Assembly: GCF_963576615.1 (NCBI RefSeq)
Contig: NC_088708.1
Span: 66,008,672-66,072,671, forward strand
Source of the DNA: Watersipora subatra
Lineage: Eukaryota; Bryozoa; Gymnolaemata; Cheilostomatida; Watersiporidae
Length of the DNA stretch: 64,000 nucleotides
Direction: 5' to 3'
The notes beneath the pieces were generated by a model. The model was given only the letters and a program-made list of their open reading frames with translations, was not told the DNA's origin and ran no database searches. The position numbers were made by a program, and so were the translations under genes. Shown here piece after piece: positions 1 to 17,120 of this stretch. Every line of letters starts with the position of its first letter. The stretch's first letter is position 1.

Positions 1-19
1 TTTGTTGTTCATCGTTCAG

Positions 20-5647
<5,628 letters not shown>

Positions 5648-5960
5648 CAGTAATAACCACCAGTGTTTATCTTGTGTTTTTGACCACAGGCTCACCTACC
5701 TACGGTCAATTTTAGTTTATGCATCATACAACTTTGTTACTGGAGTATGTTTCTCCTTCAGTACCATCTTGCTCATGTCATAGAACGCAGGTGAATATTT
5801 TTGTATTATTTGTTCATACTCGCCTAACCTGTGATCTTACGCTTCAGACAACTCCAACTTAACTTGAGTTGATATTGTTACCAAGTTCAAACCAGTTGTT
5901 TTTACTCTTTAGTTAAACTTTGATAGACTTGTTGACATTTGATAATGTTACATTACTCTA

Positions 5961-5966
5961 AATAAA
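5961..5966 (+). terminator. Candidate polyadenylation signal of the lipoxygenase gene
   Basis: An AATAAA hexamer about 310 bases after the stop codon, in AT-rich sequence, followed by a T/G-rich stretch. This is the first well-placed canonical signal I noticed on the + strand after the gene; assignment is by position only. Confidence 0.4.
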
Positions 5967-8900
5967 ATGTTATATAGTTTTTGTGGCCTTTCGCTTGTCT
6001 TTTAGCAAGTTGGATGCCGAGAAAGCAGCTTCAGTGTAAACAAAATGCTTCTTGAAAACCCACATAAAACCCACAACTATCATTATGGCAACAGCTATTT
6101 CTCAGGTCAACAATAGCAAAACTCAGGCTAATAATAATTATCTGCAATTTTATTGATTTAGAAAACTGTAAAAGCCGCTATAAGGCATGCCATGAGCACT
6201 ATCAGCCCAAACAAAGGAGATGGGTGAAATCTCTATCCAATATATTAGCCTGTGATCTCATAACATCTTAACCCTTTTAACAGTAAACTAGCCGGGCTAC
6301 TTCGCTAGAGACTACGGATTAGTGTTTCTATGAGCTGTTGAATTTGCTCTATATAAACCTTGAGGGTTAATATAACATCATCTCCATAGCTGTATAAACA
6401 CAATCATTTAGCTGAGTCATGGTGATTGACAGTTTAAAACAAACACTCCAACGTTTTATTCAAACAATACCATGTAATATGACTTGCTTTATCATTTTTT
6501 AATTCACAGACATTTTACGATAGATTTTTGTTAGCGTGATTCATTGAACACATTTAGTGTAAAGCATTGAGGATATTCATTTAGTTTTATGGCTTACTAC
6601 TAGATTGAGTGTCATTGACCTCTCTTACTGAAACAACCTTAGTAAAAAATGTAGAGTTGATAGACCAGCATAGCATTCAAAGCGCTAGTAGTTGCTTCTT
6701 TGTTTACACTGTCAAAAGTTCATTGATTCCTTTGCTCTGTTACATTGTTCAGAGGAGTAGTAGTTGCTAAGATGGGGAGTCACGCTACGCTCAGAGCAAT
6801 ACCAGTAATCAATTTGTGCGTCAGCACCGAAGTCTCTAAATAGACAATCAGTAACTATACAAAGCCGTATGTATCTGCTTCCACATTGCTGTCCAATGCA
6901 AGCATTTGAGATCAGATCAACTCAGAGATCATGAGCACTAAAGCAGAAAGCCTTTGGTCAAACAAAATACATCTTCATGAGACGATTTCCCAATGTTCAG
7001 GGCAACTTCTAGCAAGGTCTCTCATTATGTCTAAAAACAGGATCACACCAATTTGCTTTCACTCTATATTTCTAATTTCTTGTCTTTTTTTTAAGACGAA
7101 ACAGTGTAAATAGAATCTTGCACATAGCAGAGATGTTATGCAGGTGCTAGCAGGTGCTCAAGATGTCAAGGACAAACTGCAAGACTCTCAGCACTAATAA
7201 AAAGCTTCATTTTAGTAGAAGTTTTCTGACAGCTGAGAAGAAATTTGAGCCGCTGTGAGCTAATAAAAATAACTGAATAATCTCAGGAAACAAGTTGCAG
7301 CGAGTCTTGACGCAGACGCCATTTGGACCTCAAATATGGCCAGAATTGTGGAGAGGAATTTATTGGTGATGACAAGATCATGTTCTAAAAAGGTGACTGA
7401 GGGTGGAGCAAGGAAAAGCCTTTGTGAAGAATTTAAAGTTTGTTATAAGAGAAGAAATAAGCTGAAGGATTGTTTACACTTGATTTCCTTTGTTCTTTCA
7501 ACCTGATGCTCCCAAAGAAGTTGCCTCCACCTCCAATTTTAGTATGATCTTATAGCCTTTGGTACCATACATGAACTACTCTTTTAAAGGTTTTCTCTTT
7601 ATAGTGAACACACATGGTTATATATACCTGAATATCCAATTGCTGGAAATAAAGCTTAGGCTATATCCTAGCTAGAGTGTAAGTACATCATCTTAATACT
7701 AGCTATTCTGTTCTCCAGAGAACAGAATTTCTTTTAACTGTTTCAGTGTTTCTTAGAAAGCCCTTCCCACAATGCTACAGCAATATACAGCACACGTCTA
7801 AATCACCAATAACATTTCTCTTCAGAACATAAAAATATTTATCTTTCACCTAGTTCTTGTTTCGCTGCTTCTAGTAGTAGGTGTGAATTGGTAGTAAAAA
7901 CTGTCATTACCGTTAGCTGATAAGTGAAAGCACTGTGTCAAATAAAAGTACATTTGCTGCAGGTTTTGAATCATAAAATAAAAAATTAACAAAGTAATAT
8001 CATTGGTCATCAAGATTGGTTTCTAAACTTTAGCAGTAACTTTACAAAAAACAACTGCAGTCCAATTCTGATCTTACTAGATGTTCCAGCAGCAAAAAAC
8101 TACCTACAGTGATAACTTACCTACAGTGATATCCTACATATGGTGATAACTTAACGCTGCAAAATTTGCATTTTCTCCTGCTTGCGTTAGAACAAAACAA
8201 GGGCAAACAAGTTTCAATGCTTGGTTAACAAAGCTAAAAACAATTCTTATATATCGAAAAGTTTTGGGTATCTTTTCAACAATGGTTTCTTTTTAATAAA
8301 ATTACATTTTTATGAGATAATAGCTTCTACTTTTTCATAACTTTCAGCTTCTTATTCAGAAAATTATGAGTTAGAGATAGTGAACTACATACACTGTATC
8401 TACAAATTGAAGTTATTCTATGATGGTCTGTCTATTTGCGTGATTGTATCAATATGCATAATTTGTGTTCACAATCTTGTGCAATATTCAGCAAACTAAT
8501 TCAGAGCATAAAATCAATAACCGTGGCTAGCGGCTTTCATGTATGCAAACAGATTAATGAGGGTGTTTGGAAGAGAATAAGTCTGGAACTAGTTTACTAA
8601 GTCATAGATGGCCAACCTATCATAGACTAAACTCATATTAATTCAAATCCTTTATATTAATGCTGTTATGAGTTAAAATATTTTATGAGGCCTAAAGTGA
8701 AAGTATAAACTAATAACAATAAACTAATGATAAGGAGATACAATGAGTAAATATAGTTAGTATAAAAAAGCACAAAATAATTTGTTTACATAATAAATAA
8801 TAACAAATAATAATACTTTTAATTTTATTTTGTTGTTTTAAAGCACTAAGGCTGAGGCTTGCTGTAATGCCTCTTTGAAGGATTCTTTATTTCATAGTTT

Positions 8901-9772
8901 GAACTTTTATATCTATATACACTAAATGTATACGTTCAAAATATATCACATTGTTAAAACTATACAATTTTAGCATTCCGAAAGAATACAGTCACATTTG
9001 CAGCAGGTATTTTTACACAGTTGACTATCAAAACAACAACATATTTCTTACAGTAGAATCAATGCGCTCACGAGCGCATTGTTTGTTTTATTAGGATATG
9101 GGACACTTAGTCTGCCCGTTTAGCTTTGGCATGACGCAGCACTTAACGGTCTCCATTCTGATGCTTTTCATTCAGCATTAGACGGCTAACACTGAGCAAG
9201 GTATGTAACATTTATAACTGACTACTTGAGTGCTACCTGTAGTGGGCGGATGGGTAAACTATATAGTAGTTTCATTAAGGATCATATACTTATATATGGC
9301 AGGATAAGAGTTCATACTGTAGCCAGAAGCACCTGCATACAGACATTTGGATGGTGCGTAGAGGCTTTTAGTAGGAGACCACCCCTAGCAAATATTCTAA
9401 CATAAAGTTTAGCTACTTGTTTGTTGCTGACTAGTGAAACTGCTTAGTACAGGTTATGGGCTCAACTTGTACTTCAAATGTTTCATATTTTGGTTATGTA
9501 ACATTTTCTTGGATAAGTGTGACGTCAATTTGATACTTAATGACTAACAGTTAAGAAAAACGCAACATTAATTTTTCCAGCAATTTATTGTTGTTTATAG
9601 ATACCAGAATATGTAACAACGTCATGTTTCTCAGAGATGACAACTCCATAATTATACGCAGAGGCGTTCGAACAGTGCTTGCTTATCTCACAATCTCTGA
9701 ATCATTCCAATCTTGAATGCAGGTGCCTTTTAATGGAGCATGACTTCTTAAACATGATATATATTACACTAA

Positions 9773-9804
<32 letters not shown>

Positions 9805-11330
9805 ATTACACTAAATATTTTTATTTACCTACATCCTATTCTAGCGCATTACATAAAACTTTTATCCAAATCCTGCTGAAAGCCTTTTTTGTAAAACCAC
9901 AGAGATTGTCCGTAGCGTAGTCATGAAACGCAAAGTCCGAAGATTTGATTTACTTTTTAAAAACTCAAAGAATCATACATACATGTTAGCAAAGGTACTT
10001 ATTATTTCACCAGAACACAAAATAGTCAACAAAGAGACAGCAGCTATCATCACGCGCTGCCTGCTACTAGTTGTCATTTGTACCCTAGATGGGCAGTATA
10101 TATGGAGTACCAAAGCTTCACTCAAACAAACAAGCAATATAGCAAGAAAACTGCAATAACTACTTACGCCGCTTGTGTAAGATGATTAATTATATTTCTA
10201 TATTTTGTATGCTTAGGCTTTCTTACACTTCACTTGCTTGTTATGTAATTGATTTGTGCTTTTTCTATTATTTCATTTTGTTGAAAGCTTAAAAAGCTTA
10301 TGCCAGATTGGCAGAGTGTCTCTCGCTCTTTTGAATGAGAGTGAAGACGTTGTACAGTTTTAGATGTTTTCAGCAATAAAATATCATCACAGCCTGATTT
10401 ATCCGTATGTAGTGGCAGCTGCTGATTAGTTTTACAGTTATAAATGATGATTTAGTAATAATTTAGTAGTTGTTTTTATTACTTCCATCATCTTACTATT
10501 CTAACCATTGCGTAACACAGTCTCATTATGAGCTTTACCTTATAAACTGAGTACAATATAAAGTTGTCTTCTATAAAATAAGATATGTACACAACTTAGA
10601 GTTCTTGTATTACTACTTGGGCACAAAACACAGCTTTTCTGCGGATCATATGATGTGTACAATCTAGAGCTAGTCTGAATCTCTGTTATGTACAAGATTG
10701 TCAGTCTATAGATGTATACTTGCAGACTGGAGAGTCTCTATAACTGTGTAACCTTGACTTAAATAGCTTATCTCTATTGATTTGAATAGTGCTGGTTTCC
10801 CAGTCTTATCAAACCGGTAAATTAAACAAAGATCGATTTAAAGATTTCAAGGTCAAGTAGGGCCACGCCTAAGGTCACGGAAAGCTTTTAACTAGTACCT
10901 GCTCAGTCCCAGCACCCTTTACTTTGCTTGCATAAACATTTGTATTTGTAAACCAAGTGTAAGAGTTTTTACATAGACTTCATTTATTTATATTTCATAT
11001 TTCATATATTTATTTATTCATATTATTTATATAAGTACTGATACTGACGGCACTCGAAAGAGTAATGTTGTTCTCTTCAACACAGTGCTATTGCTTTTTT
11101 GCTAAAATGCTAAAAAGTTGAATACAAAAAAGTTGAATTTTGTAAAATGCTGAAGTCAACTACATGTATGTTCAAGTTCTGTTTCACCTTTATCCTATTT
11201 ATTATTCAAATGAAAGGCTTGAGTTGAATGAAATTGACTTCTAGTGACTCGACAGTTTCAACTGTACAAACTCAGAAGGCCAACTCACCTTGAGTTACCA
11301 TGACAGTTGAATTTAAATATTTACCATAAA
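5967..11330. other. Intergenic, no gene recognised
   Basis: AT-rich sequence without convincing exons. Small items are a perfect 9-bp hairpin around 9059-9080 (AATGCGCTC...GAGCGCATT), three short copies of a CTACCTACAGTGATA-like word at 8100-8150, and TA-rich runs at 9772-9820. A GCCGGGCTACTTCGCT word near 6292 resembles the start of the dispersed repeat near 33135. Confidence 0.55.
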
Positions 11331-11339
11331 ACCTTAATT

Positions 11340-11660
11340 TGATCACTTTTCAGCCCTTCTCTTATAGTGGCGGTCAAACAGAGTTGGGGTTCAAATAGAG
11401 GCTGTCGGTATATTTTTCAAATAGCTTGTCAGAGTTTTAGAAAGATTAATTTAACCCTTTTATGGGCCAAGCGAACTTCACTTATGTTTTGCGCTCTCTC
11501 TTGGGTGAAGCAACATTAACCCTTTTGGATGCAAAAATCTGCTAACCTACCTTCAGCTTATCAAATATCTTTAAATAAACGTACATCGAGAATCCAAAAA
11601 ATATTGCTACCAGTTGATATTTATTGCTTGCAATTAACCCACAATAATATTATAGTTTGT
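11340..11660. repeat. Dispersed repeat, copy 1 (second copy 35430-35780)
   Basis: The stretch with AACATTAACCCTTTTGGA, then TTTAAATAAA and later TTGCTTGCAATTAA, recurs in the same order and orientation at 35540-35770 with moderate divergence. Upstream of it both copies carry words about a GTCAAA/GTTCAAATA motif. A related fragment (GGTGGCGCTCAAATAAAGG) lies at 12585-12665. It is non-coding and of unknown class. Confidence 0.75.
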
Positions 11661-12720
11661 ACCCTGCTGTGCAATTTGTTGGAGCTTTCAATATTTTATT
11701 TCATTCTAAATTTGAAGCATATTTTTATTCTATAAATACATTTAACAATGTTGCATGAAACTCATTGCATCCATTGATATATTTGCTACAGTATTCCGCA
11801 AAAACTGGCATTTAATGTTCAATAGAAGAGGAGTTATCAGTGTCGATCCATTGTAAGCCGAGTTAAGATAATCGCAAGGATACTATCAAATAATATGCTA
11901 TAAATATGCAAATTAATGTTATGTAACAATAGTCTATCAAATTCTACAAATATATATTCAAGAACAGGTGACATAATTGAGCCATATTTATAATACATGC
12001 AGAAACAAAAATTAACATTCTTGAAACAAAAATATTTGCATCGTTTACTCATCCAGTTGCGTTCTGATTGTACCTTTCGATGGAACGAGCATTTTCTGGC
12101 TGTCCAATACCATCCACAATGTCTGCTGGCTTCAACTCTTTTTCTGTACTTCTGAATTAGCCAATATTAGTGATCAAACAAATTTTTTTTGCAAAAAAAA
12201 CTTTTAACATGTTGCGTTTTGCACAAATGCAACGTGTAAAAGTGTTTCTCGCTAGGCACAACCTGAGCTTAAAACTAGTGGTTCTATGCCATCATAAATG
12301 TAAACCGTTTTTTCACATATGTCGCAGTATCAAGATCATGTTAAACAACCAACTACTATTAGCCAGATACAGCTATTAATTATTTCTATGGTGTTGCTTT
12401 CAAAGTTTTTAAGAAAAAACTGAAAAGCTGTAGACAAATAGAAACAATGATAGAATTAACTGTTATTGATGTCATGGAGTCATTATTAGTACGATTTTGT
12501 AGACACTTTTCTGCTGATCACTTTCTATTATGGATTTGTAAAGATCAAATAATGTCAAAGTGCCGGTCAAACCAACAGGGCTTTATTAAAGGGTGGCGCT
12601 CTAATTTTCAACTCTTCTCCTGTAATAGCAGTCAAATCGAGGTGGCGCTCAAATAAAGGTGGCGTTCAATTATGTATGTAAGATACACACTACATATAAA
12701 ATATGAATATAATATATATA

Positions 12721-12891
12721 AAACTAGATGATTTTTGACTAAAATGTCTCACAGCAGTCACAATGTTTTTTCGTACGTGGCGCAGAGTCAGGCTGTGACT
12801 ATATATATATATAGTGGCAAGTTGACAAGCGGCAACCGCGGAACAGTGTTGTAGCTATCGCGATAAATTTTAGTCAAAAATCATCTAGTTT
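12721..12891. mobile_element. MITE with 25-bp perfect terminal inverted repeats
   Basis: The ends at 12721-12745 (AAACTAGATGATTTTTGACT and five more bases) are matched exactly, inverted, at 12867-12891. The element is 171 bp, has no coding capacity and has a short TA run in its interior. A clear target-site duplication could not be fixed, so the superfamily is left open. Confidence 0.8.
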
Positions 12892-13812
12892 CAATACACT
12901 TAACTCGCAGAGTCTAGATTTGTCTTTTATACTTAATTTATTTAAAACGACATATATATATAATATGTAATACTATATTTATATATATTTGTAAACTATG
13001 AGTACAGTTCCCCATTTTCATAGATAGGCTAACTATTACCAGTACCATAAAAGAAAAAAAAGTTTTATAAAAAAGCTTACAGAGTAAGCCAAGTCATCAC
13101 TCAGTGGTCATCAGTCTGTTATGGTTAACAGATGCTTTTATGATGTTACTTATTACCTGGAGGTCAAATTATTGACACGGCTGAGAGAAACAATGCTACC
13201 GAATGTTTTCATTTGACAACAAGGTGCGATGACCCCCTAGTATATTTTTCAATCCATGTGATCCTACCTCTAGATTAAAAACAGTGCTCCGTTTATTTGT
13301 TCACTGCAAGCTCAAACAGTGAAACCGTTACATCTGTTTTCAAAAGAAATTCACCAGCATAAGGCTCACATAGATGTGAGGTAGAGCAACTGTTGTGGGT
13401 GTAACAAGATTATTCGTTTCACATCGCCTTCTCATATGTCTACCAGATGACCTGATGGCCTTTCACTGCATAGCATTATATCATGTAACTATATAAAGCT
13501 GAATTACAAAACATGAATCTAATTTGGCAGAGCAAACTGGTTTATAGCATATCCTGTTCTGTAAAATAACTAGGAGATGATTATCATACGTAGACTTGTC
13601 TAATGTAGTAATTTGAATGACAGTGAGCAAAAGCAGAACATGTAAGGCTGTCAAAGGTAAACAAATGGCCATAAAGGTTACACCGGTTAAACTTGAATTT
13701 GAAAACAAGCCCCTTTTTGTTTTATGCTTTTGTCTAATTTTTTTGTTAGCACAATATGGGACTGTATGAAATTATAGCCCTATAAGCGGGCCTACTAATT
13801 AGGTGTGTCTAT

Positions 13813-14491
13813 CACTATGTTTCCATGGTGCGCAGTACTGCGAAGCAGACCCTCCGAAGTCGAGGGGATTGTACGTTTCCATGCTGCGCAGTGGTTTTCA
13901 GCAAATAACGCAAATTAGCCAGAGAAGAGAAATTGTATAAATCGAATCGCCTGATGGAGAAATAGAATCGATCACGGATACCGAGCGTCATAAACGGTCT
14001 TTTTATGATTCTGTCGTCATTATACTTTTATTTACAATAAACATTCACAAGGTTTTACAAACCTTAACACACTTTTTATATAGTAATATATTTTTAATAA
14101 GTATTTTTAAGTAATATATTATTTAAACGTTAATTTAGGACTTGCCACCTATTTTTCGAAAAGCGTTGGCATCGATAACAAAGTCCAGGAAAGTAATCAC
14201 CTCATCATCCTCGTGAATGCAGACCATAATTAAATTTAGGTGAAAGAAGATCGGAAGAATAGTAAAAAACAAGATTAGCAGGACATCCTTTGTACTAGTT
14301 TATGGCCCTCGAAGAATCCGTCTCCACGGCAGGAGAGCTATGCGCAGCCACTGCGCAGTCGCTGTTTCCTTGCTGCGAATTTGCACTGGCTTCGCACTGA
14401 TCAGTGCGCAGTGATTTCAGTGCGAAGACGCCGTTTCCATGATTCGGAGATAGCGCAACTCCGAAGCACTGCGCATCATGGAAACATAGTG
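13813..14491. mobile_element. PIF/Harbinger-like MITE, 679 bp, TAT target duplication
   Basis: Terminal inverted repeats of about 24 bp, CACTATGTTTCCATG followed by RTGCGCAGT, lie at both ends. The insertion is flanked by TAT on each side, and the uninterrupted target GTGTGTCTATATGTAGGAG occurs about 50 bp downstream (near 14543-14561) in a tandem copy of the flank. A 3-bp duplication is typical of PIF/Harbinger elements. The interior has extra copies of the GTTTCCATGCTGCGCAGT word. On the minus strand, 14229 down to 14137, there is a 30-codon frame with an acidic start (MVCIHEDDEV), which may be a leftover of a transposon protein. Confidence 0.8.
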
Positions 14492-14528
14492 TATATGTAG
14501 GAGTGCAGAAGGAGTGGATGGAGTAAAG

Positions 14529-14625
14529 AGGGCCTGCTAATTAGGTGTGTCTATATGTAGGAGTGCAGAAGGAGTGGTGTCTATATGTAGGAGTGCAGAA
14601 GGAGTGGTGCAGAAGGAGTGGAAGG
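14529..14625. repeat. Tandem copies of the MITE target flank
   Basis: GGCCTGCTAATTAGGTGTGT and the following TATATGTAGGAGTGCAGAAG repeat the sequences on either side of the MITE at 13813-14491, and GAGTGCAGAAGGAGTGG is repeated further to about 14620. This gives the empty-site allele of that insertion. Confidence 0.8.
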
Positions 14626-14879
14626 TAAACAAAAGGAAATCTGGGTAAGTCGAAAAACGAAAATGAGGTATCGAGGAGAAGTTGACAAAAGTGAGAGTGT
14701 AGGAAAGACTGTAGGTAACAAACCGTTCAGTGGTTCTGAACAGTTAACAGTGTAACATCTGGCAGAAACTGTGCAATAACTTGCTAATAACAATAATCAA
14801 TAATCATAGTTTATAATAACAAGTCATTTTTAGCAGTTCCATTTATTCCCATTGTCTCTAGAATCCGCACTCTGGGATT

Positions 14880-16440
14880 TTAGAAAAATGGAAATAACTG
14901 AAATGGATGAGAATGTGATTGAACTAATCAAAAATGCTATGAGATTTTGGTACACTGAGCTTGAAAGAAGATATCGGTAGTTGACATCCAAAGAGAAACT
15001 TTCTAAAGAATTTCATTATCTCTTATCCTTTTCATTGTTGTCAACCATCTTGAGGGAGGCAGCTCAGAGTTACTAGTTTCAACAGGGCAGAAAGGTTAAT
15101 CACCTCTCATCGGGTTATAAGGAATGAGTTTAAACTCTCTGGCAAATCTAAAGCGGAATTAAAGGCCTTGATTAACACTGTGAGAAGTGAAGTTTTGACT
15201 GACGGTTGCTACATTGGTTATAAGAAGAAAAAGGAAGATATTGAGGATCAAGAAATCAGCAGGTCAGACAGACTGCTGATAGAAGACCTCAGAAATAAAT
15301 CCTATATGTAGTGGGTATGGATGAAAAGAAGGAGAAAGCTAAGGAGTATTACGGAAGGTGTATACAGGAGTATTTAGGTGCAGAAATCAAAACAGAATGG
15401 GGGCAACATATTAAGGTGATGAATACATAGGTTGTTGCAGCAGTACCTTACGCAGCTGCAGCATCGCGCTGTATGGTTGATAAGTGGAAGGAGATGGATG
15501 GTAAGACAAGGAAACTGGTAATGAAGTACTGTGCACTACCATCAAAGGAAGACATTGACAGACGCATAAGAATGAATGCAGAAGAGGAATGGTATCTATT
15601 AAGGAATGTGTAAGTATGGAGGAACTCAGATATTGTAAAGTGATCAAGTAAAAATGATTATTCAGTTCTAGATTACACAATTGAAGAAACAACAAGTGAG
15701 TAAAACGATAGAAGAGTGAAAAGAAAAGGCTCTACAGAGTCAGCCCCTTAGAACAACTGAAGAGATAGAGACAATATAGAAACAACTGAAGGGATAGAGA
15801 CAAGGCTATGGAACTGGCCGAAAACTGGGTGGTTGAAGGAGACAGAGGAATGAATATTGATCGCCTAAGATCAGGCACTCCTCACCAAAAGCTGTAAAGA
15901 TTCTGTAAAGAAGAAACAAGTCAGGAATAAGTGTTGGGTCTGTGGAGTAAGGCTACTGGTATGTGTATGCTCAGTTAGCAAGTACCTTGCTGGTATGAAA
16001 TTTATATGAACCGGGTAGAAACTGGTAGAATAAGGTATGACAACCAAGCTGCACTAGTGAATAGAGAATGACAATGTCAAGGACATCAACATTTACACTG
16101 ACAGAGTTGACTTGAACTCGGTTGAAACTAGCAATAAGTTGAACTCAGAAGCAATAATTATTGGTACAACTATCCATAGTGATTTTGATGTGTGAAAAAA
16201 AATGGAGAAGATGGATAGGAATGAAGACCTAGAACATTAAAGACATTGGAACTGGCTCAACTGTGGAGAATGAAGGCAATGGTAATGCTGATAATGATTG
16301 ACGCTGGCAAATCTACGAATAGACTCATAGATCGAATGACACTTCTGGGAGTTTACACGAAGAAGTTTGGTACAGTACAACATACAGCATTTCTCGAATT
16401 GGGGAATGTACTCCAAAAGATCTTGTTCATCCCAGCCTAG
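14880..16440 (+). pseudogene. Decayed non-LTR retrotransposon (LINE) reverse transcriptase, R4-like
   Basis: Scattered over all three + frames are pieces of a LINE pol in the normal order. First comes a segment like the mid-RT helix (KNAMRFWYTELERR, about 14930); then KAELKALINTVR (about 15160); then the thumb region with KEYYGRC, DGKTRKL and RRGMVSIKECVSMEE (15330-15630). A CWVCG zinc-knuckle-like word follows (about 15930), then YTDRV (about 16095), and a C-terminal block ELAQLWRMKAM...LLGV at 16246-16440. The D(R/G)KTRKL and RGxxSIxECV words, with the downstream zinc-knuckle and RPD-type endonuclease region, are what I recall from R4/Dong-type elements; the clade is tentative. Many stops and shifts make it a fossil. 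Ends and target duplication were not found, so the copy may extend slightly further. Confidence 0.7.
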
Positions 16441-17037
16441 CGAAACTGGGTCGATGGCAAAAGTACATACCGTCTAATGCTTTATTGAAACCATTACATA
16501 GTAATGATAATGTTCAGCGTACAAAAATGATCACTGCTTGGTACCCGGCATAGAATCTGTAAGAGGTTACAACTCCAAGTCTCTTGAAGAGGAGCCGTGC
16601 TGCAGCCAAAGACCAACAAATCCATCCTTTGGCTGTGTTCAGAAGATAAGATTAACAATATGGTTCTATTGAAGTGGTCTGTTTGTTTGGTTCTGTTGAA
16701 CAAAGGTTAGAGTTAAAAATATAAATAGTTACGAGGTACTTTCAGTCAGTCTTATCTAGGAAATTTTGATAAAACTAGGTGTTTTTATGACATTGTACTG
16801 TTTTCAGAATTCTAGAATTTTGAATATTAAACCATATTTATATTAGTAACATAACACATTTGTTTATTCATGCAAATTTAGCTTCTTGCTTCTGTGTACC
16901 TTCTGTCAATTTATCCTTCTCTGTCAAATTTCAGTTCATTCTTGCCATACTTTAGTTAAGCAGGCCACAAAAGTTAATCACAACTTGACTGGTTTTTTGC
17001 AATAACTTTTACTTTTTAAACACTCATCTTTCTGCAG
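16441..17037. other. Sequence before the SLC22 gene; possible promoter and 5' UTR intron
   Basis: No coding region seen. A good polypyrimidine-AG acceptor (TCATCTTTCTGCAG, ending at 17037) just before the SLC22 start suggests that a non-coding first exon lies upstream, but I could not place its donor or the transcription start. Confidence 0.5.
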
Positions 17038-17120
17038 ATTTTGCAAGCAAACCTTCTGAAAATATTGAATCCATTAATAAGAAGAAGTGAAAATCAAATA
17101 ATAGAATAAGGAACTGAAAG

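Noticed and set aside
6005-6039. A possible last lipoxygenase exon reading KLDAEKAASV
   Set aside because: It joins in phase by chance; the exon at 5533-5647 gives the family C-terminus ending PNAISI with the iron-ligand Ile, so transcription has already passed the stop.
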